Shown here in pieces: positions 28,396-37,426 of a stretch of 64,000 nucleotides of DNA. The position numbers and the translations under genes are program-made. The DNA is from Sporocytophaga sp. (GTDB lineage Bacteria; Bacteroidota; Bacteroidia; Cytophagales; Cytophagaceae): the NCBI RefSeq assembly GCF_017745095.1, contig NZ_JAGHZZ010000016.1, positions 36,878 through 100,877 on the forward strand, written 5' to 3'. Numbering within the stretch: the first letter of the stretch is position 1; each line of letters begins with the position of its first letter. The notes below the pieces were generated by a model, which had not been told where the DNA came from, ran no database searches, and was given only the letters and a program-made list of their open reading frames with translations.

Positions 28396-28923
28396 ATGAG
28401 TGTACGCACAGCTTTGACAACTTTGTGTCTTCTGTCATGTTTTAATATCTATGGACAGATTGTCCCTCCCGAAAAAAAGAAATTTAATATAGGAATTTAT
28501 GATGGAATAGGAGGAGTTAATTTTTCCCCTATTCCAGCTGCAGATATTCAGGCTTTCAATACTACTGTAAGATTGGCGCCTGGGATTGATTATTGGGCAC
28601 TTGGAGTTTACCAGGAAATATTACCATTGTCAAAAGTATTTTACAACTGGAGATGGATTGTTTCTGCAGGTTATGGATCAAGGAAAGAAGAGGGACTTTT
28701 CTATGGTGGCGGTCCTACAGTGATTTCTAAAGGTAACTCTCTTATCCTGCTTACGGGTTTAAAGGCTTATTTCGGTTCTAGATTTTATTCTCAATTTCAA
28801 TTGGGATACATTAATACACACTATAAAACTGAAAACTTTCCTGATAAACGAGAAAATGGAGTATATTTCGAATTTGGACTTGGGGTAAATATTTTCAAAA
28901 GCTTTAAGAAAAAGGCTGATTAG
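28396..28923 (+). CDS. Exported beta-rich protein, probable outer-membrane protein
   Basis: A 175-residue protein with a Sec signal peptide (about residues 1-21, TLCLLSCFNIYG followed by Q). The mature part alternates short beta strands rich in aromatic residues (WIVSAGYGSRKE, FYSQFQLGYINTHY, GVYFEFGLGVNIF), as in small outer-membrane barrels, and ends with a near-terminal aromatic. Function unknown. It ends directly before the AcpH-family gene (no gap), so the two are probably co-transcribed. Confidence 0.6.
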   Translation: MSVRTALTTLCLLSCFNIYGQIVPPEKKKFNIGIYDGIGGVNFSPIPAADIQAFNTTVRLAPGIDYWALGVYQEILPLSKVFYNWRWIVSAGYGSRKEEGLFYGGGPTVISKGNSLILLTGLKAYFGSRFYSQFQLGYINTHYKTENFPDKRENGVYFEFGLGVNIFKSFKKKAD

Positions 28924-29511
28924 ATGAATTTTCTAGGGCATTTATATTTGTCAAGGAGACATTCTGATGAAATTATCATAGGGAATTTTATCGCAGATGG
29001 AGTTAGGGGAAAGGAATTAAAAAAGCTGCCTACTTCGGTTTTGCAAGGCATTAAGCTTCACAGAGCTATTGATTATTTTACTGATAAGAATTTATGGGTA
29101 AAAAAGAGCAAACAGAGACTTTATCGTGAGTATGGAAAATATTCTCCTGTTATAGTTGATATTTTTTATGATCATTTTTTGGCAGCAGAGTGGGAAAAGT
29201 ATTCTCCAGAAACTTCCCTTAAAGACTTCGCCCAATCTTCATACGATTTGATTGAAAGCTATCCTCAATATCTGACTGATCATATTAAGTTTCTCCTAAC
29301 CCATATGAGAAACCAAAATTGGCTTTACAATTATTCTGATATAAAATCACTAGAGAAAACCTTTGAAGGGATGGCCAGGCGCGCCACCTTTAATTCTCGG
29401 ATGGAGACAGCCTGTAATGCTCTTATTAGGGATTATGATTTGTATAAGGAAGAGTTTAACGCTTTTTTCCCAGAGATAATAAGGTTTGTGGAAGAACTGA
29501 ACATTCAGTGA
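28924..29511 (+). CDS. acpH: Acyl carrier protein phosphodiesterase (AcpH family)
   Basis: A 195-residue AcpH (DUF479) protein. This family removes the 4'-phosphopantetheine arm from ACP and is related to HD-domain phosphohydrolases. Candidate metal or catalytic residues are all present: H6 (FLGHLYL), D25 (NFIADGVRG), H46/R47, D50 and D54 (KLHRAIDYFTD) and D83-H84 (YDHFLA). Length is normal. It starts right at the stop of the outer-membrane-like gene. A divergent second copy follows 105 bases downstream. Confidence 0.85.
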   Translation: MNFLGHLYLSRRHSDEIIIGNFIADGVRGKELKKLPTSVLQGIKLHRAIDYFTDKNLWVKKSKQRLYREYGKYSPVIVDIFYDHFLAAEWEKYSPETSLKDFAQSSYDLIESYPQYLTDHIKFLLTHMRNQNWLYNYSDIKSLEKTFEGMARRATFNSRMETACNALIRDYDLYKEEFNAFFPEIIRFVEELNIQ

Positions 29512-29616
29512 GAATACTGATTTTTTGAATGTTTCGAATTTTTTAAGTCAATTTTTGTTTTACACCAATAACCTTATTTAAACCGGATCTTTCTGATCCA
29601 ATTTAAATTAACCTTT

Positions 29617-30255
29617 ATGGGATTTCTTTTAAACACCTATTTATTTCTTTCAGAATCAAAAGATATCATGGTCGGAAGCTTTATTGGCTCAAATGTAAAA
29701 CCAAACAAAGTAGATAATTATGGAACTGAGATCAAGAAAGGAATTCTATCAAATCATCTCATTACAAGCTTTAAAAGGTCCCATTTAAGTTACCTTGCCA
29801 GCCAAAAACGTTTAAGTCCTAAGTTTTCAAAATATACGGAGGATGTGGTAGATCTTTTATATGACCACCTTTTAGCATCTACCTGGAAAGAAAGAAATGA
29901 ATATCCATTTGTTGATTTTATACAAAATCTTTATCAGGACTTGCTGGAATTTCATTCGGTATTTCCTTATAAAATGAACAGACTTTTACCTTTTATAATT
30001 TCTAATAACCTATTTGGTCTTCTTGAAACTATGAACGGGGTTCATAAATACATAAAACTGATGGCCAAACGAGATACATTAAAAGGAAATTTCGAATATG
30101 CCATCACAGATTTTCTTGAAAACTATGTTGAATTTAGGAATGATTTTAATATGGTCTTGAAAGATTTGAAGGATTTTGTCCAGACAGATTGTAAGAAGAA
30201 TCTGGAAGAAAAGTTGCAAGGTAATTCTGCCCAATATATCAGAATTTATAAGTAA
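29617..30255 (+). CDS. Degenerate AcpH paralogue lacking most putative catalytic residues
   Basis: A 212-residue protein that aligns without gaps to the neighbouring AcpH over about the first 90 residues (same spacing of FL...YL, G20-x-F-I, G42-I, YDHLLAS-W). Several positions conserved in AcpH are changed: H6 to N, D25 to S, H46 to N, D50 to T and D54 to R. D83-H84 is kept. This suggests a tandem duplicate that is now a pseudoenzyme, perhaps an ACP-binding protein. The reading frame is intact. Its last 17 bases overlap the convergent PAP2 gene. Confidence 0.72.
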   Translation: MGFLLNTYLFLSESKDIMVGSFIGSNVKPNKVDNYGTEIKKGILSNHLITSFKRSHLSYLASQKRLSPKFSKYTEDVVDLLYDHLLASTWKERNEYPFVDFIQNLYQDLLEFHSVFPYKMNRLLPFIISNNLFGLLETMNGVHKYIKLMAKRDTLKGNFEYAITDFLENYVEFRNDFNMVLKDLKDFVQTDCKKNLEEKLQGNSAQYIRIYK

Positions 30256-31045
30256 AGGATACAATTCCTGTCTTGTTATAATAAGTCGGAATGATAGAAA
30301 TATTTGAATCTTTCCTTCTTTTATGGATTTCTGGAATTAAAATCCCAAGTGCCACTCCGATAGGAAGGCCTGCAATGATATCCGTTGGGAAATGCTGTCC
30401 ATTTTTGTATCTGAAATAGCCGACAAGTGCTGGAGGAATGGATGCAGCTGTCCATATAATCCATTCATGTTTCATATCAGGGTAATAATCGTGAAGGACT
30501 TTTGCTGCAAAAAATGTGGAAGCAGCAGCAGCAGCAGGATGTCCGGCAAAGAATGAATTTAATGCTCCTTTGCCTGTCCTTTTCTCCATTTCAACTTCTG
30601 AATTGTACACATAAGGGCGCTTTCTCCTGGTCTGACTGACTCCCCAGGTGTATATGACGCCCATTGCACCCATAGTTTCAAGGTAAAGCGTTACTATTTT
30701 TAATCCATCATGCCTTATATTTTTGTCTGCAAGTGTTAAAAATGGAATCGCAATAGCTGTATATAATGCCGCATCTGAATATACTCCGGCAATACTTTGG
30801 TTGTTGCGTGCTGCTCCCCTGTCAAATGCATTGACATCATCTGGACTTAGAGTGACCACATAAGCACTGTCTAGTCTGGGTTTGGCTCTTAGCTCTTTTA
30901 ATCCGAGATAGCTAAGTCCGCCTGCTACGGGAATTGAAATAACGTCAATCGCTCTGACTCTGTAAGGGCAAGTCTGGGCGAAACTAAGATTAAAAATATT
31001 TATTAATATAAGTATTCCGGTTAGTACTACTTTTAGCATTTTCAA
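30239..31045 (-). CDS. PAP2-family phosphatase, exported
   Basis: A 268-residue protein with an N-terminal signal or anchor segment (residues 3-23, LTGILILINIFNLSFA). The type 2 phosphatidic acid phosphatase motifs are KRPYVYN (C1), FFAGHPAAA (C2, catalytic His), and R-x5-H-x3-D in FRYKNGQHFPTDIIAG (C3). Likely substrates are lipid pyrophosphates or phosphates at the periplasmic face. The gene clusters with a DUF218 lipoprotein and a DUF4421 protein on the same strand. Confidence 0.83.
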   Translation of the reverse strand: MKMLKVVLTGILILINIFNLSFAQTCPYRVRAIDVISIPVAGGLSYLGLKELRAKPRLDSAYVVTLSPDDVNAFDRGAARNNQSIAGVYSDAALYTAIAIPFLTLADKNIRHDGLKIVTLYLETMGAMGVIYTWGVSQTRRKRPYVYNSEVEMEKRTGKGALNSFFAGHPAAAAASTFFAAKVLHDYYPDMKHEWIIWTAASIPPALVGYFRYKNGQHFPTDIIAGLPIGVALGILIPEIHKRRKDSNISIIPTYYNKTGIVSFTYKF

Positions 31046-31104
31046 AAAGACTTACAGTGATTAAGACCTAACCTCAGTAGCATTGAAAATGTTAGTTCGG
31101 ATAT

Positions 31105-31755
31105 TTATTCTTCGTTAAAATTGATGTTCTTTCCTAAGGTGCCTTTCCAACGTTTCCAGAAACTTTCTCTTTCTGTTATACTCATAAAATTTTGAACCTG
31201 AGCTGTTGAGTCTATGATCTTTGGATCTATTTTCTCAATTTGTTTTAATGTATCAAATACAATAGGAATATGGGCTATATCAAGTTTAAATTTCTTACCA
31301 AACCTTCTTAGTAATTTATCCTGATAAGGATCTGTTGCCAGCGCTATTCTTTTAAATCCCATTTTCTGGGCCAATTTATAAGAGTAATAGAGGTTTTCAG
31401 TACTATGCTCAGCTTTAGTTTCTGCAAAAATATTCTCCTTGGGAATACCTAGGGCTTCACCATACAGTGCCATGATTTTACTCTCTACATAAGGCGTATA
31501 TACAGCACTTCCAGAATAAATAATGTTTTTGGCAATACCTTTCTTATAAAGATATTCAGACCAATAGACTCTTATTTTCATTACAGGATGCCAATTGCCA
31601 TTTTCATATGGATAGGGGATTCCAGGCACAATAATAACATCATATGGCTCTGATTTCATTGCCTGATTTAGGTACCTTTCAGGTTTGCGTGTTGCACAAG
31701 AGGTTAGAATGGCCCAAAAATATAATAAGCCTAAGGGGAAAAAATATTTTTTCAT
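31105..31755 (-). CDS. DUF218 (YdcF/SanA/ElyC-type) lipoprotein
   Basis: A 216-residue protein with a lipoprotein signal (LLYFWAILTSC, C20 lipidated). The DUF218 fold starts at YDVIIVPGIPYP and continues with AKNIIYSGSAVYTPYVES, GIPKENIFAETKAEHSTENL and IALATDPYQ. Family members such as SanA and ElyC influence envelope integrity, though their activity is poorly defined. Neighbours (PAP2 phosphatase, DUF4421 barrel) fit an envelope role. Confidence 0.8.
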   Translation of the reverse strand: MKKYFFPLGLLYFWAILTSCATRKPERYLNQAMKSEPYDVIIVPGIPYPYENGNWHPVMKIRVYWSEYLYKKGIAKNIIYSGSAVYTPYVESKIMALYGEALGIPKENIFAETKAEHSTENLYYSYKLAQKMGFKRIALATDPYQDKLLRRFGKKFKLDIAHIPIVFDTLKQIEKIDPKIIDSTAQVQNFMSITERESFWKRWKGTLGKNINFNEE

Positions 31756-31764
31756 AAAATGAAT

Positions 31765-32799
31765 TTAAAATTTACTTATGATTTTACTTAAGTCAAATCG
31801 CCGACCTGCATAAAATCTAATGTTGCCAAGGTGATAGTTTATTGAAGAATGCTCTGAATTGTCCATTGAAATGTTGTCTGTTGTCAAGTTAAATCCAGCA
31901 TAAAACTTCCCGCCATTGTATCCAGTTGCAAGGCGAATTTGTGACCTAAAAGCAATCTTAGTTTTACTGTAAAAATAATCCAGATTTTCTTTTTGGCCTT
32001 CAAAATTTACAAATGCAATGCCTGGAATAGTTGAAAGGGTTATGAAGAAACGCTTTCGGATTACTAAAGTATATGCATAACCAATACCGGCTCCAAATGT
32101 TAGGGTTTTTCCTTTGATCAGATATGCTCTTTCGTTAAAGACAGATTCAAGTTGCATAGGTATAATGCTTGAATCTGATTGAAGGTTAAAGAAGTTTAAA
32201 TATCCTCCAAGCAAAAGAGAACCAGCCCTTTTTTTCTGTGCTTCATCCTGGATGAATGCGGCGCGATATGAAAAACGATCCGAATTAAGTATATAGTAAA
32301 AACTTCCCCCTAATGCTGCTGTTGCGATATCTCCTCTTTTGGGATATGGGTCTCTCTGAGAATTCCAAGCTGGGTTAAGGTCTTTTGCATTTTCTATGTA
32401 AAATCCCTTATATGTTTGAAGGTTAAGGTCTATGATGGTCTTTCTTCCGTATCTGGTAGCCTGTAGGTCCTTTTGAAATGTTTTTCCATATTTATCATTA
32501 TCATTGTTGATGAATGGAAGGTTAAAGGCAAATGCAAGTCCGATTTTTTTGAAATATGCACCGAAACCCATTCCAATACTTTCATTAGGATTATACTTCA
32601 AACTCTTTTTGCTTGTCTTATCGTAAATGTTAAAATTATTTCCTTTTGAAATAATTGTTGCTTTGGTAGTCAGTTTATCTGAATATGAAGTAATATAAAG
32701 AGTATCGTAGTTAAGCTTTTTAGCAGGATGGTTTTGTGAAAAACTATAAAGTGTTGTGAACAAGAATATTAATATGATGCTAACCCTTATATAGGACAT
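31765..32799 (-). CDS. DUF4421-family outer-membrane protein
   Basis: About 344 residues. The signal peptide is YIRVSIILIFLFTTLYSFS followed by Q. A longer frame starts at 32838, but the ATG at 32799 gives the standard signal peptide. The mature protein has many amphipathic strands (IGMGFGAYFKKIGLAFAFNL, TLTFGAGIGYAYTLVI, KFYAGFNLTTDN), as in DUF4421 proteins, which are predicted barrels of Bacteroidota with unknown function. It is nine bases upstream of the DUF218 lipoprotein, so they share a transcript. Confidence 0.72.
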   Translation of the reverse strand: MSYIRVSIILIFLFTTLYSFSQNHPAKKLNYDTLYITSYSDKLTTKATIISKGNNFNIYDKTSKKSLKYNPNESIGMGFGAYFKKIGLAFAFNLPFINNDNDKYGKTFQKDLQATRYGRKTIIDLNLQTYKGFYIENAKDLNPAWNSQRDPYPKRGDIATAALGGSFYYILNSDRFSYRAAFIQDEAQKKRAGSLLLGGYLNFFNLQSDSSIIPMQLESVFNERAYLIKGKTLTFGAGIGYAYTLVIRKRFFITLSTIPGIAFVNFEGQKENLDYFYSKTKIAFRSQIRLATGYNGGKFYAGFNLTTDNISMDNSEHSSINYHLGNIRFYAGRRFDLSKIISKF

Positions 32800-33030
32800 T
32801 GATATGTATTTCTCAATAAAATTTCTCAAAAGATACATATTTCCCGGCTTATTTTTTCAGTATTAAAGTTTGAAATGAGGTTGTAATATTATAGGAACGA
32901 AGTAAAATTAAACATTATTTAGCTTTCCCTATTTTACTTTGGCTGGCTTTTATTTAATAGTATTCTTATGAATAAATGAATAAAATTGTCAAATTTAAGT
33001 CAGTATAAAAAGAGTTATATTTTCTGTACA

Positions 33031-35007
33031 ATGAAAATTACCATCAGCGACGATATTATTAAGGATTTTTCAAAGGCTTCTTCCCGGGAGTGGTTGGAAA
33101 CAAATGGCTTAGGAGGTTGGGCTAGTGGATCTTTATCCGGAGCAAATACTAGAAGCTACCATGGAATGTTTGTTGTCGCTACAAATCCTCCGGTAGGCAG
33201 AATGGTGTTAATTTCAAAACTTGAAGAATTTATTAAGTTTAAAGGAGTAAAGTTTGAATTAAGCGCCAATCAATTTCCATCCAATATCTGTGCTACAGGG
33301 TTAGAATATTTTGATAAGTATGAGCAGGAATATTTTCCTGTTTTCCATTATAAAATCGGTGATAAGATTGAAATAGTAAAAACGATTGCTGCTATCTATG
33401 AAGAAAATACAATCGTTGTGACTTATGAGGTGAAAAATGCTGTGGATGAGTTTGAGCTTGAATTAAAGCCTTTTATATCTTACCGAGATTATCACGGATT
33501 GATTAGAGAAAATAAAAACTTAAAGTGGGAGGCTGTTTTTGGAAATGGCGTTTTGAAAATGGACCCTTATGAAGGTTTGCCAGCTTCTTACATATTCCTT
33601 AAAAACTCTAATTTTAAATTTGCCCCAGCATGGTTTCTTAATTTTGAATATAGGGAAGAACAGAATCGAGGGCTGCAGTTTTCCGAAGACTTATTTAGCT
33701 ATGGTAATTTCAGTGTTAAACTAAAGCAGGGAAATAAAATTGGTGTGGTTATTTCTGACAAGGATCCTTCCAGAAAAGATCCTTTTAAACTGATTTCCTC
33801 AGAAAGAAAACGCAGGGAAAAAATAACTAGAAATATCCCATTTAAAGATGACCTTTCTCAGAGACTTGCTATAGCTGCTGATCAGTTTGTCGTGAAGAGA
33901 GGAAAGAACCTTAAGACAATTATTGCCGGATATCATTGGTTTTCAGATTGGGGGAGAGATACAATGATATCATTGCCAGGTATTTGTCTTGTGACCGGGA
34001 GGTTTGACGAAGCTAAAAAGATTCTTAAAGCCTTTGCTAAAAGTATAGATATGGGAATGATTCCCAACAGATTTCCGGATGTTGGGGAGGAACCTGAGTA
34101 TAACACAGTAGATGCAACTTTATGGTTCTTTATTGCAATTAAGAAATACCTTGATTATTCAGGAGATAAAACCTTTGTTCTGAAAGATCTTTATTCTTCA
34201 TTGAAAGACATAATTCAATGGCATGATAGAGGAACTAGATATAACATAAAAGTTCAGGAAGACGGGCTTTTGTATGCCGGACAAAATGGTGTACAACTTA
34301 CCTGGATGGATGCGAAAATCGGTAATTGGGTTGTAACACCACGTGAGGGTAAAGCTGTTGAAATCAATGCACTTTGGTATAATGCTCTAATGATTTTGGG
34401 AGAACTGGCTGATCTTAAAGGTGAACTGAAATCCAGTCGTCAGTTTTACGAAAGGGCAGGACATATAAAAAAAGCCTTTCTTGATGCTTTTGTAATAAAA
34501 GGCCAGGGATATCTGTATGATTATATTAATCAATATGAACATAACAGTTGTGTAAGACCTAATATGCTTTTTGCCATCAGTTTGCCATATCCGCTTCTGG
34601 ATGATGAATTATCTGTTTCAATACTAAAGATTACAGAAGAAAAGCTTTTAACTCCCGTAGGATTAAGGAGCTTGTCGCCTGATGATCCCCAATACAGAGG
34701 TAACTATTCTGGTGATAGGCTTGCAAGAGACGGAGCTTACCACCAGGGAACTGTCTGGGGGTGGCTGATAGGGCCATATATAACCGCTAAAGTAAGACTA
34801 GAGGGAGATAAGGGAAGAAGGGATGTTGAGCAATGGATACAAAATTTCCAATACCATTTAAGCGAGGCGGCAATAGGAAGTATCTCTGAAATTTTTGATG
34901 GGAATGAGCCTTTTGCACCTAAAGGTTGTGTAGCTCAGGCATGGAGTGTTGCGGAGCTTCTCAGGGCATACCTAGAAGATGTCAAAGATGTCTTTAAGAA
35001 GAAATAG
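33031..35007 (+). CDS. Glycogen debranching enzyme (GH133-type amylo-alpha-1,6-glucosidase)
   Basis: About 658 residues. The N-terminal half is the GDE_N sandwich domain (EWLETNGLGGWASGSLSG...RSYHGMFV). The C-terminal half is the (alpha/alpha)6 barrel with GYHWFSDWGRDTMISLPG and GDRLARDGAYHQGTVWGWLIGPY, which hold the catalytic acids. It hydrolyses alpha-1,6 branch points. The frame opens at a TTG at 32986, but the ATG at 33031 sits just before the conserved domain, so I use it. Glycogen branching enzyme is encoded at 8740. The convergent neighbour ends only four bases away with no obvious terminator. Confidence 0.9.
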   Translation: MKITISDDIIKDFSKASSREWLETNGLGGWASGSLSGANTRSYHGMFVVATNPPVGRMVLISKLEEFIKFKGVKFELSANQFPSNICATGLEYFDKYEQEYFPVFHYKIGDKIEIVKTIAAIYEENTIVVTYEVKNAVDEFELELKPFISYRDYHGLIRENKNLKWEAVFGNGVLKMDPYEGLPASYIFLKNSNFKFAPAWFLNFEYREEQNRGLQFSEDLFSYGNFSVKLKQGNKIGVVISDKDPSRKDPFKLISSERKRREKITRNIPFKDDLSQRLAIAADQFVVKRGKNLKTIIAGYHWFSDWGRDTMISLPGICLVTGRFDEAKKILKAFAKSIDMGMIPNRFPDVGEEPEYNTVDATLWFFIAIKKYLDYSGDKTFVLKDLYSSLKDIIQWHDRGTRYNIKVQEDGLLYAGQNGVQLTWMDAKIGNWVVTPREGKAVEINALWYNALMILGELADLKGELKSSRQFYERAGHIKKAFLDAFVIKGQGYLYDYINQYEHNSCVRPNMLFAISLPYPLLDDELSVSILKITEEKLLTPVGLRSLSPDDPQYRGNYSGDRLARDGAYHQGTVWGWLIGPYITAKVRLEGDKGRRDVEQWIQNFQYHLSEAAIGSISEIFDGNEPFAPKGCVAQAWSVAELLRAYLEDVKDVFKKK

Positions 35008-35011
35008 GTTG

Positions 35012-37426
35012 CTATAAAAAGAAGTTAGTAGCAAACTTGAATACAAAGTTATCTCCAAAATGCGGTAAGGAGTATGGACCGTATCGTAAGAAGACACCAG
35101 CACCTATACCAAGTTTCAAGCCTGCAAGATTTACAACAATAACGTTGTTCAGAAAAGATCCTCCTTCAAAGTATCCCTTCTCCATTGTTTTAAACGGAAT
35201 CTTTTGTTGATATTCCGGATGAGATAAACTTCCGACACCGATATTATTGATGATCCATAATGAAGGAGTAATAGATCTGGTTATAAATAATTTCCCGAAA
35301 TCATGAGAAAAGAATAAGCTGGCATATTTATTACTCAAGAACTCATTGAATTTCATTGTCTCAAAGCTGTTGTGAAATACAACTGATGTGTTTCTGTAGC
35401 TACCTTTTTGGTTATAAAGTTTCATATAAGGAGCATCTCCGGTTATTAAACCAGTCTCTAACTGTATGCCCGTTTTTCCCAGGAAAAGTATTCTCAATGT
35501 TTCCTCTATCTTTAAAGCAAATCGATTATAATTAAAATCTCCGCTCACACCTTTCTTTAATCCTTTCTGCCAAATGAAAGAGATGACAGGGAAGTTAGTC
35601 GGTTGTGGATACTTTCTTTTTAATACATTGAAATACTGCTCTCCAAATGCATATCGAAAACCAAATTTGAATTCCGTAAAATTAAATTTTAAGCTGTCAA
35701 CGCCTCTGTAAACATATTCATAGGTAGGTCTGTGCTGGCTGTTGTCAAAGGAAACCATCATATCCATGTTTTTAAATGGATGATAAAAAATTGAGTTTTC
35801 CTGTTCAAAAACGAGATCTAATATTCTTAACCAGAATTTTCTCAGAGCCTCACTACTGTATTGATATCTGTTGTATGGATAGAAATTGGCTCCTGCCTCT
35901 CTTAAGTCATAAGAGAATCTTGCATTAAAAGATAGAGGGACTTCATAAAAGGGTTTATAGGTAAAGTCTGCTCCATATTTAAATTTTTGATCCCTTATAC
36001 CATATCCAATGTAGCCACCGTATTTGATTTTGTCTGAATATTTTTCATTGGTATGAGCTCCAAAACCGATCCTTGTGCCTTCTACTTTGTTAAAGGTCAA
36101 AAGTCTGTGTACATCAATATCTATCTTTCTAAAAGGTAGTTCTCCATAAAATACCTTTTCTCCGAATGTCAGAAAATTTTCAACATCCTTTTTGTATTTA
36201 AAGGATTCAAAGTAATAATAGGTAATAGAATCGGCATGAGTAAGAGGTTCTTTTCTTATAGTCTTCCAATATTGCTCATCTTTCTTGTTTGCTCGTTCAG
36301 CGTAGTTGAGTATAACTTCATTAAATGCTTTTTTATTAAGATAAGCATTGAGATTTACATCAAAAATATATGAGTTCCCAGTAGCTATGTACTTTTCTGT
36401 TCCTCTTGAAAATATGATTACGGTTCTCGTCCTGGAAGGAAACCAAATATTTTTATCTGAATGAAAATTATAGGATTGAAGTAGTTTGATTTCAATTTTA
36501 CCTTCTTCATATGGAGAAACATTCAAGTGCTCTATTGCATATTTGTTTTTATTGATAAAAACTGTGCCTTTCAATCCATCAAAATATCTGTCACTTCGCG
36601 GATTAAACTTGATAACATAGACAGTGTCTTTATTCGGATAAATAGTGTCAATTAAGTTGAATGCATATCTGTGAAATACATCCGCGTCTAAAGGGCTAGG
36701 ATAGCTTTTGCCGGCAACGTTAAGATAGTCCTTATATAATGAAGCATTCTGAACTTGGTTGGCCTGAACCATTAGTAAAGGAAGATCAATACCTGAAGAT
36801 TTGGCTCCATCCAGTTCTTCTCTCTGATGCAATTGGTCTATAAATTTTTTCTCGCTTGATGTTTCAATCAGGATGAAATGCTGTTCTTCTTTCAACTTTT
36901 TAAATGAAAGAGAAAATCTCTTGAAAATATGACTGAGAAACTTGTTTGATTTTTCAACTTCAGTGGTGGCAAGGCTGAATTTATTATAGGTTTTATAGCT
37001 ATAATAATGCATTTTCTCGGGGTTATTCAGATCTTTGTGATCCATTACTCTTTTAATAATATCAGGTGCAATAGCATCAGAAACCTTTGATACTTCAAAG
37101 AATAGATACTTATTAAGCTTTACTGAATGGGTACTGTCAAAAGGAGGATAGATGGTCACTGGTCTGTGCATGTACAGATCAAATGTTATCTTCTTCAAAG
37201 ATGATTTATTTTCAATAGAAAAATTTCCATCGATATCAGATATATAGTCAAGTGAATCATTTACTCTGATGTGAACGAAAGGCAGGCGGTTACCCGAAAA
37301 TGTCTCTTTTACAGTTCCTTTTAATGTGTCTGTTTGAGCAATTAGTAATTGGGATAAAAAAAGCAGGATTATAAAAATCCCTGTGCTTATTAAGTTTTTT
37401 AAAAGTACAGGGGACGTATTTTTCAT
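35012..37426 (-). CDS. DUF5686-family outer-membrane protein with N-terminal carboxypeptidase-like domain
   Basis: An 804-residue protein: signal peptide (about residues 10-30, FIILLFLSQLLIA then Q), a CarboxypepD_reg-like beta-sandwich (DTLKGTVKETFSGNRLPF...), then a long DUF5686 region that ends in strand-rich sequence typical of an outer-membrane barrel (final residues ...FKFATNFFL, with a terminal aromatic pair). The domain layout is common in Bacteroidota, but its function is unknown. The start codon overlaps the patatin stop (ATGA), so both proteins are probably made in step. Confidence 0.82.
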   Translation of the reverse strand: MKNTSPVLLKNLISTGIFIILLFLSQLLIAQTDTLKGTVKETFSGNRLPFVHIRVNDSLDYISDIDGNFSIENKSSLKKITFDLYMHRPVTIYPPFDSTHSVKLNKYLFFEVSKVSDAIAPDIIKRVMDHKDLNNPEKMHYYSYKTYNKFSLATTEVEKSNKFLSHIFKRFSLSFKKLKEEQHFILIETSSEKKFIDQLHQREELDGAKSSGIDLPLLMVQANQVQNASLYKDYLNVAGKSYPSPLDADVFHRYAFNLIDTIYPNKDTVYVIKFNPRSDRYFDGLKGTVFINKNKYAIEHLNVSPYEEGKIEIKLLQSYNFHSDKNIWFPSRTRTVIIFSRGTEKYIATGNSYIFDVNLNAYLNKKAFNEVILNYAERANKKDEQYWKTIRKEPLTHADSITYYYFESFKYKKDVENFLTFGEKVFYGELPFRKIDIDVHRLLTFNKVEGTRIGFGAHTNEKYSDKIKYGGYIGYGIRDQKFKYGADFTYKPFYEVPLSFNARFSYDLREAGANFYPYNRYQYSSEALRKFWLRILDLVFEQENSIFYHPFKNMDMMVSFDNSQHRPTYEYVYRGVDSLKFNFTEFKFGFRYAFGEQYFNVLKRKYPQPTNFPVISFIWQKGLKKGVSGDFNYNRFALKIEETLRILFLGKTGIQLETGLITGDAPYMKLYNQKGSYRNTSVVFHNSFETMKFNEFLSNKYASLFFSHDFGKLFITRSITPSLWIINNIGVGSLSHPEYQQKIPFKTMEKGYFEGGSFLNNVIVVNLAGLKLGIGAGVFLRYGPYSLPHFGDNFVFKFATNFFL

